Origin: Erysipelotrichaceae bacterium | Lineage (GTDB): Bacteria > Bacillota_I > Bacilli_A > Erysipelotrichales > Erysipelotrichaceae | DNA length: 53,221 nucleotides | Direction: 5' to 3' | Assembly (NCBI GenBank): GCA_029101345.1 | Contig: JAQXQU010000044.1 | Coordinates: 1 to 53,221, forward strand | Part shown: piece by piece, positions 35,376 through 44,291 of the stretch | Position numbering within the stretch: position 1 is the first letter of the stretch | How the letters are laid out: every line of letters starts with the position of its first letter | Translations under genes and position numbers: made by a program | The notes under the pieces: generated by a model | The model's input: only the letters and a program-made list of their open reading frames with translations | Databases searched by the model: none | Told to the model about the DNA's origin: nothing

Positions 35376-36026
35376 ATGAATCTTCTGATTATTGGTGCGC
35401 CAGGTACTGGTAAAGGCACCATGTCGAGTCTTCTTACTGCAGATTTTAACATCAAGCATATTTCCACTGGTGATATGCTAAGACAGGCAATCAGAGAAAA
35501 CACTCCTGTCGGAATTGAAGCCAAAAAGTATATGGATGGCGGAAATCTCGTGCCAGATTCAATTATTCATGATATAATTATTGAACGTCTGGGCAATGAA
35601 GATAAGGATGTCTCATTCCTGTTTGATGGTTATCCAAGAACAGTGCCTCAGGCTGAAGATCTGGACAATATCCTGCATTCCTTCAATCGCAAGCTCGATG
35701 CAGTTATCGCTCTGGATATTGCTGAAGAATCACTGGTCAAACGTATTACAGGTCGTAGATTATGCCGCAATTGTTCGACAATCTACAATCTCTACTTCAA
35801 ACCTACAAAGGTTGCGGGTATTTGTGATAAGTGTGGCGGTGAATTATTCCAGCGCAAGGACGATAGTACTGAAAGCCTTTCAGTGCGCTTGCAAGAATAT
35901 CACAGGAATACTGAAGGTGTTCTGAGGTATTATCAGGACAAGGGATTAGTGCACTATTTCAACGCAGATCAGAGCGCTGATCAGGTTTACGCTGAAATCA
36001 AGGCCTATTTGGAAGGTATTGAATGA
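35376..36026 (+). CDS. adk: Adenylate kinase, zinc-binding LID type
   Basis: This 216-residue enzyme interconverts ATP + AMP and 2 ADP. The P-loop is GAPGTGKGT (residues 7-15), with the AMP-binding STGDMLR and the LID domain. The LID carries C130-x2-C133 and C150-x2-C153, the zinc site of Gram-positive adenylate kinases. An earlier in-frame GTG at 35346 lies inside secY and is rejected; ATG 35376 follows AAAGGA. It overlaps map by 4 nt. Confidence 0.97.
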   Translation: MNLLIIGAPGTGKGTMSSLLTADFNIKHISTGDMLRQAIRENTPVGIEAKKYMDGGNLVPDSIIHDIIIERLGNEDKDVSFLFDGYPRTVPQAEDLDNILHSFNRKLDAVIALDIAEESLVKRITGRRLCRNCSTIYNLYFKPTKVAGICDKCGGELFQRKDDSTESLSVRLQEYHRNTEGVLRYYQDKGLVHYFNADQSADQVYAEIKAYLEGIE

Positions 36027-36775
36027 TCTCATTAAAATCAAGTAGAGAAATCGAATTAATGGACAGGGCGGGGAGTGTCGTCGCCCTTGTCCATAAGAAG
36101 ATGCTTGAAGTCGTAAAACCAGGTATATCTACCTGGGAATTAGACAGTATTGCTGAAAAGGTAATACGGGAAAACGGATGTACACCTTCATTTAAGAATC
36201 TCTATGGTTTTCCATGCGCAACCTGCATTTCCATTAACGATATGCTGGTTCATGGAATTCCCGACAAGAAGACTTTCCTAAAGGATGGTGACATTGTTTC
36301 GATTGATGTCGGTGCCTGTTATAAAGGCTACCATGGCGATAGTGCCTGGTCATATGCAGTAGGGAATGTCGATCAAAAGGCATTGGACTTGCTGAGAGTC
36401 ACTGAAGAAGCCCTCTACAAAGGTCTAGAACAGGTCAAGCCTGGAAATCGTGTTGGTGATATCGCTAACGCCATTCAGACTTATGTTGAAGCTCATGGTT
36501 ATTCCTGCCCAATTGAATATACTGGTCACGGTATCGGCAAGCAAGTCCATGAGGATCCATATGTTCCAAATGTCGGAAAGCCCCATTCCCTGGAACTTTT
36601 GAAAAAAGGAATGTGCTTGGCAGTAGAACCAATGGTATTCATGGGTAAACCACACTGCTATACTTTGAAGGATGGCTGGGGTGTCAAATCCCGCGATCAC
36701 AGTCTGGCAGCTCATTATGAACATACTGTAGTCATTACAGATGATGGCTATAGGATCCTGACTAAGGAGGATTAA
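36023..36775 (+). CDS. map: Methionine aminopeptidase, type I
   Basis: This 250-residue enzyme removes the initiator Met from new proteins using two metal ions. The metal ligands lie in [20 protein letters not shown] (two Asp), [15 protein letters not shown] (His) and VEPMVF and EHTVVIT (two Glu). There is no N-terminal zinc-finger extension. It starts on the last bases of adk (ATGA overlap). infA follows after 1 nt, the usual Firmicute order. Confidence 0.97.
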   Translation: MISLKSSREIELMDRAGSVVALVHKKMLEVVKPGISTWELDSIAEKVIRENGCTPSFKNLYGFPCATCISINDMLVHGIPDKKTFLKDGDIVSIDVGACYKGYHGDSAWSYAVGNVDQKALDLLRVTEEALYKGLEQVKPGNRVGDIANAIQTYVEAHGYSCPIEYTGHGIGKQVHEDPYVPNVGKPHSLELLKKGMCLAVEPMVFMGKPHCYTLKDGWGVKSRDHSLAAHYEHTVVITDDGYRILTKED

Positions 36776-36776
36776 T

Positions 36777-36995
36777 TTGGCAAAACAGGATGTCATCGAA
36801 ATCGAAGGTTTGGTAGTTGATACATTGCCAAACGCACAATTCAAGGTGAAACTACAAAATGGTCACGAAATCCTGGCTCACGTTTCTGGTAAAATCCGCA
36901 TGCATTACATACGCATTCTACCAGGTGATAGAGTGACTGTAGAAATCTCACCTTACGATTTAACACGTGGGCGTATTACATTTAGACATAAATAG
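36777..36995 (+). CDS. infA: Translation initiation factor IF-1
   Basis: This 72-residue OB-fold protein ([38 protein letters not shown]) occupies the 30S A site during initiation. The start codon is TTG at 36777, set by AAGGAGG seven nt upstream; no nearby ATG would keep the conserved N-terminus. A rare start codon on this gene may keep its level low relative to ribosomal proteins. Confidence 0.96.
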   Translation: MAKQDVIEIEGLVVDTLPNAQFKVKLQNGHEILAHVSGKIRMHYIRILPGDRVTVEISPYDLTRGRITFRHK

Positions 36996-37010
36996 TCTAG
37001 GAGGGAAAAC

Positions 37011-37124
37011 ATGAAAGTAAGACCATCTGTAAAACCAATTTGTGATAAGTGTCGCGTTATCAAGCGCAAAGGTCGCGTAATGGTTATTTGTGAGAACCCT
37101 AAACACAAGCAAAGACAAGGTTAA
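37011..37124 (+). CDS. rpmJ: 50S ribosomal protein L36
   Basis: This 37-residue zinc ribbon protein begins [17 protein letters not shown]. Its ligands are Cys11, Cys14, Cys27 and a late His (CENPKHKQ), so it is the zinc-binding form. AGGAGGG precedes the ATG. It lies between infA and rpsM as in other Firmicutes. Confidence 0.96.
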   Translation: MKVRPSVKPICDKCRVIKRKGRVMVICENPKHKQRQG

Positions 37125-37142
37125 TAGGAGGAAAGAGAATCA

Positions 37143-37508
37143 ATGGCTCGTATAGCTGGTGTTGATATTCCTCGCGATAAGCGCGTTGTAGTATCACTAA
37201 CTTATATCTATGGTGTTGGTTTATCAACTGCAAAAAAAGTTTTAGCAGAAAACGGCATTAGCGAAGATATCCGTGTAAAGGATTTGACTGATGAACAGGT
37301 TTCTGCCATCCGTAAGTCATTAGATGGCTACAAGCTTGAAGGCGATCTAAGACGTGAAACACAGTTAAACATCAAGCGTCTGATGGAAATCGGCTGCTAC
37401 CGTGGTCTCAGACACAGAAAAGGTTTACCTGTAAGAGGACAGAGAACTAAGACAAATGCACGTACACGTAAAGGACCTCGTCGTACAGTTGCTAATAAGA
37501 AGAAGTAA
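37143..37508 (+). CDS. rpsM: 30S ribosomal protein S13
   Basis: This 121-residue head protein forms inter-subunit bridges and touches P-site tRNA. It begins [19 protein letters not shown] and has the basic C-terminal tail ([18 protein letters not shown]). AGGAGG lies upstream, and the length matches Bacillus S13. Confidence 0.98.
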   Translation: MARIAGVDIPRDKRVVVSLTYIYGVGLSTAKKVLAENGISEDIRVKDLTDEQVSAIRKSLDGYKLEGDLRRETQLNIKRLMEIGCYRGLRHRKGLPVRGQRTKTNARTRKGPRRTVANKKK

Positions 37509-37520
37509 CAGGAGGTAAAT

Positions 37521-37916
37521 ATGGCACAGCAAAAAGGTAAAGTAGCTCGTAAAAAGAGAGTTAAGAAGAATATTGCGGTTGGTGTTGCACACATCCACTC
37601 AACATTCAATAATACAATCGTTACAATTACTGATGAAGCCGGAAATGTTATCTCATGGTCATCAGCTGGTGCTCTTGGTTACAAGGGTTCAAGAAAGTCA
37701 ACTCCATATGCTGCTCAGATGGTATCTGAAGCTGCCGGCAAGACTGCTATGGATCATGGCATGAAGAAGGTTGAAGTAAACGTCAAGGGCCCAGGCCCAG
37801 GTAGAGAAGCTGCTGTTAGAGCTCTATCTTCTGCAGGTTTGACAATCACTGCAATTAATGATGTTACACCTATTCCACATAACGGTTGTCGTCCACCAAA
37901 GAAGCCTAGAGGCTAA
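37521..37916 (+). CDS. rpsK: 30S ribosomal protein S11
   Basis: This 131-residue platform protein contacts the mRNA exit and S7. It contains [15 protein letters not shown] and ends with the conserved [20 protein letters not shown] precedes the ATG. The rpoA ribosome-binding site overlaps its stop. Confidence 0.98.
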   Translation: MAQQKGKVARKKRVKKNIAVGVAHIHSTFNNTIVTITDEAGNVISWSSAGALGYKGSRKSTPYAAQMVSEAAGKTAMDHGMKKVEVNVKGPGPGREAAVRALSSAGLTITAINDVTPIPHNGCRPPKKPRG

Positions 37917-37927
37917 GGAGGTATTTG

Positions 37928-38887
37928 ATGCAAAAGTTTGAACGTCCTTCACTCAAGGTGGAAGAATATGTCGAATCTGAAAATTATGGCAAATTCGTCG
38001 TATCACCTTTGGAAAGAGGATTTGGTGCAACTTTAGGAAATGCATTAAGAAGAACCATGCTGTCATCACTGCCTGGTGGTGCAGTATATTCAATCAAGAT
38101 TGACGGTGTCTATCATGAATTCTCATCCATTAAGGGTGTGAAGGAAGATGTCACAATGATCATTCTTAATATCAAGAACCTGATCTTGAAGATTCAGGAT
38201 GATGAACTATATACATTAAGAATCAGTGCCAAGGGACCTTGCACTGTTACTGCTGGAGACATTATCTGCCCAGCTGGTGTTGAAGTTCTGAATCCGGAAC
38301 TTGAAATTGCCCATCTTGACATTGGTGGTGAACTTGATATGGAATTGATGGCTAGAGTTGGCAGAGGCTATGTTTCTGCTAATGAAAACAAGCAGATCTA
38401 TCAGGGATCATCTCAGGGTATTGGCACAGTCTATACTGATGCAATCTATACTCCAGTCATTAAGGCTAACTACACTGTTGAACCAACTCGCGTTGGTCAG
38501 AGTGTCAAATATGATGAATTGACAGTTGAAGTCTGGACTGATGGTTCAATCAATCCAAAAGAATCATTTGCAATTGCTGCAAAGATTATCGTTGATCATC
38601 TGGATATCATTTCCAAGATTGATGAAGAAGTTGAAAATCTCGGTGGTCTGATCAAGGATCCAGGTCCTTCTGTATCACCTAATGTCATGAATGGTTCAAT
38701 TGATGATCTTGAATTGACTGTCAGATCATACAACTGTTTAAAGAGAGCTGGCATCTCTACTATCAAAGAGTTGACAGAGAGAACAGAAGAAGAAATGAGC
38801 AGAGTTCGTAACCTTGGCAAGAAGTCCCTTAAGGAAATCAAGGAAAAGCTTACTGAACTTGGCCTTTCTTTCAAGAAATTTGAGTAA
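37928..38887 (+). CDS. rpoA: DNA-directed RNA polymerase subunit alpha
   Basis: This 319-residue subunit has an N-terminal dimerisation domain (about 1-230, with FVVSPLERGFGATLGNALRR), a flexible linker, and the C-terminal domain (about 255-315, LTVRSYNCLKRAGISTIKEL) that binds UP elements and activators. I start at ATG 37928 rather than the adjoining TTG 37925, because spacing to AAGGAGG fits and the conserved Met-Gln start is kept. Confidence 0.97.
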   Translation: MQKFERPSLKVEEYVESENYGKFVVSPLERGFGATLGNALRRTMLSSLPGGAVYSIKIDGVYHEFSSIKGVKEDVTMIILNIKNLILKIQDDELYTLRISAKGPCTVTAGDIICPAGVEVLNPELEIAHLDIGGELDMELMARVGRGYVSANENKQIYQGSSQGIGTVYTDAIYTPVIKANYTVEPTRVGQSVKYDELTVEVWTDGSINPKESFAIAAKIIVDHLDIISKIDEEVENLGGLIKDPGPSVSPNVMNGSIDDLELTVRSYNCLKRAGISTIKELTERTEEEMSRVRNLGKKSLKEIKEKLTELGLSFKKFE

Positions 38888-38899
38888 GGAGAATTTATA

Positions 38900-39256
38900 A
38901 TGCATAATCGTAAATTAGGACGTACTAGCGCTCATAGAAAAGCATTACTCAGAAATCAGGCTACAGAAGTAATCTTACGTGGCAAGATTGAAACAACTGA
39001 AATGAAGGCTAAGGAGCTTAGAAGTGTTGTTGATGGTTTGATTACAACAGCAAAGAAGGGTACTTTGGCTGCTAGAAGAAATGCTGCTTCCTATTTGATG
39101 AACGTTACAAATAAGGATGGCAAGACTGCTGTTCAGGTCTTATTTGATGATGTTGCCCCTAAGTATGCTGAACGCAACGGTGGTTATACACGTGTTATCA
39201 AGACAGGTGTCCGTCGTGGTGATGCTGCCCCAATGGCAATTATTGAATTAGTCTAA
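38900..39256 (+). CDS. rplQ: 50S ribosomal protein L17
   Basis: This 118-residue protein near the tunnel exit begins [19 protein letters not shown] and ends [12 protein letters not shown]. It is the last gene of the alpha operon and is followed by a strong terminator. The cobalt/ECF transporter genes that follow it in Bacillus are absent. Confidence 0.98.
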   Translation: MHNRKLGRTSAHRKALLRNQATEVILRGKIETTEMKAKELRSVVDGLITTAKKGTLAARRNAASYLMNVTNKDGKTAVQVLFDDVAPKYAERNGGYTRVIKTGVRRGDAAPMAIIELV

Positions 39257-39270
39257 TTATCTTAATCAGG

Positions 39271-39296
39271 CGCCAGCTTAGCTGGCGTCTTTTTAA
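39271..39296 (+). terminator. Intrinsic terminator of the S10-spc-alpha supercluster
   Basis: CGCCAGC (39271-39277) pairs with GCTGGCG (39281-39287) around TTA, then TCTTTTTAA. Confidence 0.9.
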
Positions 39297-39297
39297 T

Positions 39298-39326
39298 TTG
39301 AAGTGATAGAATTAAGCTAGTAAATA
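39298..39326 (+). promoter_or_regulatory. Putative promoter of the hydrogenase gene
   Basis: TTGAAG (39298-39303) and TAAATA (39321-39326) are 17 nt apart, directly after the ribosomal terminator. The leader is very short and contains GGAGG before the ATG at 39342. Confidence 0.45.
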
Positions 39327-39341
39327 TTATGGAGGTTAAAC

Positions 39342-40718
39342 ATGAATCATTTGCCTTTAAGTGTCCGTGTTCCAATTGAAACGGATAATCCAAGCATTAG
39401 GCGTATTGAGGAAAAATGCATCAAATGTGGCATGTGCAAGGAGATTTGCACTAATGCCATTGGTGTCCATGGCACCTATACCCTTAACGCTACCAACAAT
39501 GAAGCGGTATGCATCAATTGTGGCCAATGTGCCAATGTCTGCCCTGTTGATAGCATTGTTGAAAGATATGAATATGATGATGTTAGAAAGGCTGTCAAGG
39601 ATGAAGACAAGATTGTCATCGTTTCAACATCACCTTCAGTCAGGGCTGCTCTCGGCGAAGAATTTGGAATGAAAGATGGCAGCTTTGTCCAAGGCAGGAT
39701 GGTTGCCTTATTGAGGAAATTAGGGGTTGATTATGTCCTAGATACCTGTTTTGCGGCTGACTTGACAATTATGGAAGAAGCCAGTGAACTGATTGAAAGA
39801 GTTGTTAACAACAGGGCTCCACTTCCTCAATTTACCAGCTGTTGTCCAGCATGGGTCAAGTTTGTTGAAACCTACTATCCAGAACTGATACCGAACTTGT
39901 CTACTTCCAAAAGTCCAATTGGCATGCAGGGTCCAACAATCAAGACCTATTTTGCCAAGAAAAAAGGCATTGATCCCAAGAGGATTGTTAATGTTGCCCT
40001 GACACCATGTACGGCCAAGAAATTTGAGATACGGCGTGAAGAGATGAAAGCTGCCGGTGAATATCTTGGCATTGAAGGCTTAAGAGACATGGATTATGTC
40101 ATTACTACAAGAGAATTGGCTAAGTGGGCAAAGGAAGAGAATATTGATTTTTCAAGTCTTGAAGATAGTGCCTATGACAATCTTCTAGGTGAAGCATCAG
40201 GTGCAGGTGTCATCTTTGGCAATACTGGTGGTGTAATGGAGGCAGCTTTAAGAACAGCTTATGAATTCATTACCAAGGAGAAGTCACCTGAAGAGCTCCT
40301 GGCATTAAAGGCTGTCAGAGGCTATGAAGGTGTCAAGGAAGCAAGCCTTTCCATTGGTAATCTGAGTCTTAATGTTGCTGTTGTTTATGGCACAGCCAAT
40401 GCTCGCAAGCTCATAGAAGCAATCATGCGTGGTGAAAAGAACTACCATTTTGTTGAAGTCATGACCTGTCCGGGTGGTTGTATTGGCGGTGGTGGCCAGC
40501 CGAAGGACATCATGAAAGATGCAGATGTGACAAGAAAAGAAAGAATCGCCTCCCTCTATCGGCGTGATGAAACCATGGCATTAAGAAAGAGCCATGATAA
40601 TGAAGAGATCAAGCAATTGTATCAGGAATTCTATGGTCATCCACTAAGCGAACTCGCGGAAGCTATGCTTCATACTGCGTATAGCGATAAGAGCGAAATT
40701 CTTAAAAGAAACATCTAA
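39342..40718 (+). CDS. [FeFe] hydrogenase, single-subunit, group-B-like
   Basis: This 458-residue enzyme has two N-terminal [4Fe-4S] ferredoxin clusters (C26/29/32/36 and C57/60/63/67). The three H-cluster motifs are FTSCCPAW (C167/C168), LTPCTAKKFE (C223) and VEVMTCPGGCIGGGGQP. It should make or consume H2 with ferredoxin during fermentation. Motif 2 has Thr221 where the clostridial CpI enzyme has Met353, and the segment SPIGMQGPTIKTYF differs from the classic A-type, so a group-B or sensory-like enzyme is likely. No maturation genes (hydE, hydF, hydG) or partner subunits are in the window; it stands alone between terminators. Confidence 0.88.
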   Translation: MNHLPLSVRVPIETDNPSIRRIEEKCIKCGMCKEICTNAIGVHGTYTLNATNNEAVCINCGQCANVCPVDSIVERYEYDDVRKAVKDEDKIVIVSTSPSVRAALGEEFGMKDGSFVQGRMVALLRKLGVDYVLDTCFAADLTIMEEASELIERVVNNRAPLPQFTSCCPAWVKFVETYYPELIPNLSTSKSPIGMQGPTIKTYFAKKKGIDPKRIVNVALTPCTAKKFEIRREEMKAAGEYLGIEGLRDMDYVITTRELAKWAKEENIDFSSLEDSAYDNLLGEASGAGVIFGNTGGVMEAALRTAYEFITKEKSPEELLALKAVRGYEGVKEASLSIGNLSLNVAVVYGTANARKLIEAIMRGEKNYHFVEVMTCPGGCIGGGGQPKDIMKDADVTRKERIASLYRRDETMALRKSHDNEEIKQLYQEFYGHPLSELAEAMLHTAYSDKSEILKRNI

Positions 40719-40749
40719 TTCCTAAGTTTAAGCTTAGATGAAATCAATC

Positions 40750-40774
40750 AAAAGGACCTCGAAGGTCCTTTTGC
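40750..40774 (+). terminator. Intrinsic terminator after the hydrogenase gene
   Basis: AAAAGGACCT (40750-40759) pairs with AGGTCCTTTT (40763-40772) around CGA. Confidence 0.85.
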
Positions 40775-40811
40775 TATAGTAGATGGTACATAAGGTCTTT
40801 TAGTCTTTGGG

Positions 40812-40820
40812 TGCTATAAT
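40812..40820 (+). promoter_or_regulatory. Extended -10 promoter of the nucleoside kinase gene
   Basis: TGC-TATAAT (40812-40820) is an extended -10 element 18 nt before the ATG. A GAGGTT ribosome-binding site lies between; no good -35 is seen. Confidence 0.5.
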
Positions 40821-40838
40821 TGTTTTGAGGTTATCATT

Positions 40839-42494
40839 ATGAAAATCAGTATTATCTTAACTAATGGTCAAAGGCTTGAAAGGGAATATGCCTCAAAGAC
40901 TAGCGCTTTGAAGATTCTTGCTGGCCTAGACCTCAAGCTCCCACATCAGGTCATTCTCTGCAAGGTCGATAACGCCTATCGCTCTTTGACCCATGTTGTT
41001 ACTAGGGATTGCGAGATTGAATATCTCGATATGACCAATAATTATGCCTGGCTTTGTTATCAGGCATCATTGGTGTTTTTGTTCAGAGTGGCTGCCAAAC
41101 AGGTGATTGGCAAAGATATCTTTGCAGTTACCAACTCGCTTAACAAAGGCTTGTTTATCAAGGTCAAAGGAACAATTGGTGAAGAACAGATCCGTCTGAT
41201 TGAAGCCAAGATGCAGGAAATGGTCAAGGAAAAGCTGCCAATTGTCAAAAAGCACAGCAATTCCCATGATGTAATGAATCTTCTTAATTCTTCTGGTGAT
41301 AAGAGCAGATTGAAGCTCTTTGATTCATTCTCAGATCTTAGAGATGTGGAAGTCTTTGAATTGGCAAATGAAAGGGAACTCTTCTATGACCTGCTGGTCC
41401 CAGATACATCATATTTGGCAAAGTTTGAACTGTTGCCATATCGCAAAGGCTTATTGCTCAGATATCCACATATCTCTGATCCAGAAAGAATTCCGGAATA
41501 TGAAGATCAAAAGCTGATCTATGATACTTTCTCTGAAGCGACACGCTGGGGTCATCTGATGGGTGTTGACTATGTTGCAGATCTCAATGCCAAAATCAGA
41601 AACAATGACTATAAGGATATGATTCTGATGCAAGAGGCTCTGTTTGAAAAGAAGATATCAGACATTGCGGACGAAATAAAGGAAGCTGGCAAACGCATCA
41701 TTCTGATCTGTGGACCATCCTCTTCAGGGAAGACATCACTAGCAAACCGCTTATGCATTCAGCTTAAGGTTCTTGGCCTCAAGCCTTTGTATTTGGGGAC
41801 AGATGACTATTTTCTGGAAAGAGAGGAAACACCAATTCTGCCAAATGGTGAAAAGGATTATGAAAGCATCAGAGCTATCGATCTTAAGCTCTTCAATCAG
41901 CAGATGAATGATCTTCTCGCTGGCAGGGAAGTGGATCTGCCAACTTTTGATTTCATCGATGGCCATAAGAAATACGGAAAGCGGATTACTTCCATCAGTT
42001 CCAACCAGCCAATTGTCATTGAGGGCATCCATGCCCTTAATGAGCTATTGACTAGTGATATCGCTGATAGCGAAAAGTTCAAGATCTATATTTCACCACT
42101 TACTTCCCTTAATATCGACTCCTATAATCGCATTCCAACAACTGATGCCAGAATGCTTAGAAGAATGGTCAGAGACTATCGTTCAAGAGGTCGAAGCGCC
42201 GAAGTGACAATCGCTGATTGGCCAAAGGTCAGAGCGGGCGAAGATATCAATATCTTCCCTTATTACAACAAGGCTGATGTTCTTTTCAATACCAATTACA
42301 TCTATGAACTCGCAATTCTCAAGAAAAAGGCGGAACCACTGCTCAAACAGGTTGGAAGAGACAAGAAGGAATATGGAGAAGCTCAAAGGCTCCTGTCATT
42401 CCTGCGTTTCTTTGAACCATTGGAGGATGATAGTCTGATAGCCAATAATTCCATTCTCAGGGAATTTATTGGTGGCAGTGTTTTTGTTGATTGA
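40839..42494 (+). CDS. Nucleoside (uridine-type) kinase with N-terminal TGS domain
   Basis: This 551-residue protein is built like the Firmicute nucleoside kinase family. It has an N-terminal TGS-like module (about 1-65), a threonyl-tRNA-synthetase-like second additional domain (about 70-270), and a C-terminal P-loop kinase of the uridine kinase/phosphoribulokinase type. The P-loop is GPSSSGKTS (from residue 292), followed by LGTDDYFLERE and VIEGIHALN. The kinase part probably phosphorylates uridine or cytidine; the role of the TGS and synthetase-like parts is unknown. It is monocistronic, with promoter and ribosome-binding site. Confidence 0.85.
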   Translation: MKISIILTNGQRLEREYASKTSALKILAGLDLKLPHQVILCKVDNAYRSLTHVVTRDCEIEYLDMTNNYAWLCYQASLVFLFRVAAKQVIGKDIFAVTNSLNKGLFIKVKGTIGEEQIRLIEAKMQEMVKEKLPIVKKHSNSHDVMNLLNSSGDKSRLKLFDSFSDLRDVEVFELANERELFYDLLVPDTSYLAKFELLPYRKGLLLRYPHISDPERIPEYEDQKLIYDTFSEATRWGHLMGVDYVADLNAKIRNNDYKDMILMQEALFEKKISDIADEIKEAGKRIILICGPSSSGKTSLANRLCIQLKVLGLKPLYLGTDDYFLEREETPILPNGEKDYESIRAIDLKLFNQQMNDLLAGREVDLPTFDFIDGHKKYGKRITSISSNQPIVIEGIHALNELLTSDIADSEKFKIYISPLTSLNIDSYNRIPTTDARMLRRMVRDYRSRGRSAEVTIADWPKVRAGEDINIFPYYNKADVLFNTNYIYELAILKKKAEPLLKQVGRDKKEYGEAQRLLSFLRFFEPLEDDSLIANNSILREFIGGSVFVD

Positions 42495-42568
42495 TGAAAG
42501 AATTATTACATTGTTTCTGAAAATGATGTAAAATTAATGTAAGAATGTAAACCTAGGAGGTTATGGAA

Positions 42569-43219
42569 ATGGTTTCAACAAAGGATTTCATCCTGGAAAA
42601 CAAGGTTATCGTCATTGTCAGGAAAGTCTATGGCGAGGATCTCAAGAACCTGGCCGCTGCCCTTTATGCCGGTGGCGTCAAGATGATCGAATGCACATTC
42701 GATCAGGCTGACCCCGACTGCATCAGAAAGACAAGCGAAGCCATCAGGTTCCTGAATGATACATACAAGAGGGAGATGCGCTTTGGCGCAGGCACGGTGC
42801 TGACTGTGGAGCAGGTCGAAGCAGCCAAGGCTGCCGGGGCTGAATACATCATCTCGCCCAATGTCAATGATGACGTCATCAGAAGGACCAAGGAGCTCGG
42901 CATGGTCTCCATGCCTGGCGCCATGACGCCAACCGAGATCATGCATGCCCATGATATGGGTGCAGATCTCGTCAAGCTCTTCCCGGCCGGCTATCTAGGT
43001 CTTTCCTATGTCAAGGACATCACTGCTCCGATCAGCCATGTCAAGCTTGTGGCGACTGGCGGAGTCAGGGAGGACAACTTCGCCGACTGGCTGAAGGCAG
43101 GCCTTGTTGGCGCTGGCATCTCCGGACGCCTTTGCGACAGGAAGTGCATTGCCGAAGGCAATTTCGCGGAAATCACCAGAAGAGCCAGGGAATTCAACAG
43201 GATTGCCAAGGAAAACTAG
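42569..43219 (+). CDS. eda: 2-dehydro-3-deoxy-phosphogluconate (KDPG/KHG) aldolase-like
   Basis: This protein of about 216 residues is a class I aldolase of the Entner-Doudoroff/uronate pathway, splitting KDPG to pyruvate and glyceraldehyde-3-phosphate. IECTF carries the catalytic Glu, PGAMTPTE the substrate loop, VKLFPAGYLG the Schiff-base Lys, and VATGGV the phosphate loop. I prefer ATG 42569, which lies 8 nt from AGGAGG (42555-42560), over ATG 42563, which is too close. The coding region is strikingly GC-rich (a 60-base stretch at 42781 has 41 G or C) with mostly C/G third positions, unlike its neighbours. That suggests recent gain from a higher-GC relative. No KDPG dehydratase or kinase is nearby. 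Confidence 0.85.
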   Translation: MVSTKDFILENKVIVIVRKVYGEDLKNLAAALYAGGVKMIECTFDQADPDCIRKTSEAIRFLNDTYKREMRFGAGTVLTVEQVEAAKAAGAEYIISPNVNDDVIRRTKELGMVSMPGAMTPTEIMHAHDMGADLVKLFPAGYLGLSYVKDITAPISHVKLVATGGVREDNFADWLKAGLVGAGISGRLCDRKCIAEGNFAEITRRAREFNRIAKEN

Positions 43220-43226
43220 TAGATAA

Positions 43227-43250
43227 GGGTATCATCTGATACCCTTTGTT
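43227..43250 (+). terminator. Intrinsic terminator after the aldolase gene
   Basis: GGGTATC (43227-43233) pairs with GATACCC (43238-43244) around ATCT, then TTTGTTTG. It lies just before the HAD gene's -10 element. Confidence 0.8.
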
Positions 43251-43266
43251 TGTTATAATCTCTCTT

Positions 43267-43890
43267 ATGAAAAGAAGACATTTGATTTTCGATTGTGATG
43301 GCACCTTGGTTGATTCAGAAGGTCCAATCATCAAAGGCTTGCATGAATTGCTGTTGGAAGAAAAAGGACTTGAACTGCCCTATGAAGAATTGGTCAAATG
43401 CATGGGTTATCCCGGTTTGGCTACCATCAGGCATTATGGCCTTGAAAACGAAAAGGAAGCGATGGCCAAGTGGAATGAAAAGATTGCCTTTTATTCCAAG
43501 GACAGTGGATTTTTTAAGGGAGTTGAAGAACTCCTTGGCATTCTTCTTGCAAAGGGTGTTACCATGGGTGTCATTACTAGCCGTAATCGCTTTGAATATC
43601 AATATACAGCAGATCTTTTGCATTTTGATGATTATTTCACTTGCAGTGTGACCTGTGATGAAACAAGAAGACATAAGCCTGATAGTGAGCCAATGCTTTA
43701 TTATTTGCATAAGGCCAAGGCAAAGCTTAACGATGTCATCTATATTGGCGATACAATGGCAGATTGCAATTGTGCCAGGAATGCTGGTGTTCCTTTCATT
43801 CTGGCAGGCTGGGGCAGCCATGATGATCTAGGGTTAGAGAATGTTGCAAAGAGTCCTCTTGATATCCTTGAAATAATAGGACTAAATTAA
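43267..43890 (+). CDS. HAD-superfamily phosphatase (phosphoglycolate phosphatase-like)
   Basis: This 207-residue enzyme has motif I DCDGTLVDSEG, with the nucleophile Asp and the acid/base Asp two residues later. A helical cap, motif II VITSRNR, motif III Lys in RRHKPDSEP and motif IV YIGDTMADCNCA follow. It fits the beta-phosphoglucomutase/phosphoglycolate phosphatase group; the substrate is unknown. The start is ATG 43267. An in-frame ATG at 43246 lies upstream of the TATAAT. That hexamer (43254-43259, extended by TG at 43251-43252) ends 7 nt before ATG 43267, so the mRNA is probably leaderless. Confidence 0.87.
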   Translation: MKRRHLIFDCDGTLVDSEGPIIKGLHELLLEEKGLELPYEELVKCMGYPGLATIRHYGLENEKEAMAKWNEKIAFYSKDSGFFKGVEELLGILLAKGVTMGVITSRNRFEYQYTADLLHFDDYFTCSVTCDETRRHKPDSEPMLYYLHKAKAKLNDVIYIGDTMADCNCARNAGVPFILAGWGSHDDLGLENVAKSPLDILEIIGLN

Positions 43891-43920
43891 AAATCACTTC
43901 AAAATTGAAGCGATTTTTTA
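43889..43920. terminator. Probable bidirectional terminator between HAD gene and azlCD
   Basis: AAATCACTTCA (43891-43901) pairs with TGAAGCGATTT (43906-43916) with one A-C mismatch, flanked by A residues on the left and six T residues on the right, serving both convergent units. Confidence 0.65.
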
Positions 43921-43961
43921 ATATGATGGGCAGCAATCATAGGCCTATTTTGCAAAACAGT

Positions 43962-44291
43962 TCAAATGAAGATGACCTGCACTAGGAACATATAGCAAAG
44001 TGTACCGGAAAGTATTGATAACAATGAATTGCGTTTATAGACATAGGTCAAAACGACCAAAGCCGAAGCCAACGCTTCTGGGATGCCATGATTTCCAGCA
44101 AACAGATCTGTGTCCTTTAGACAATAGATGACTAGGAAGGCCATAATAGCACTAGGCAGTACTTTTGATAGGTAAGTGATGATTTCTGGTGTCTTTTCTG
44201 CTTTGCTAAATAGCAGCATTGGCAAAAGCCTTGAAAGTGCAGAGACGAGGATTGTGATGATTACAATCATTATTGCCCGATAATCATTCAT
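43962..44291 (-). CDS. azlD: AzlD-family branched-chain amino acid exporter subunit
   Basis: This 109-residue membrane protein has about four hydrophobic helices. The motif SALSRLLPMLLF near the N-terminus and YLSKVLPSAIMAFLVIYCL are typical of the AzlD/YgaH small subunit. With AzlC it forms an exporter for branched-chain amino acids and their analogues. It overlaps the end of azlC by 8 nt on the minus strand, the usual arrangement. Confidence 0.9.
   Translation of the reverse strand: MNDYRAIMIVIITILVSALSRLLPMLLFSKAEKTPEIITYLSKVLPSAIMAFLVIYCLKDTDLFAGNHGIPEALASALVVLTYVYKRNSLLSILSGTLCYMFLVQVIFI

Noticed and set aside
42526-42550. Three ATGTAA direct repeats before the aldolase gene
   Set aside because: The units are short and unevenly spaced (11 and 8 nt) in AT-rich DNA, so chance is likely.
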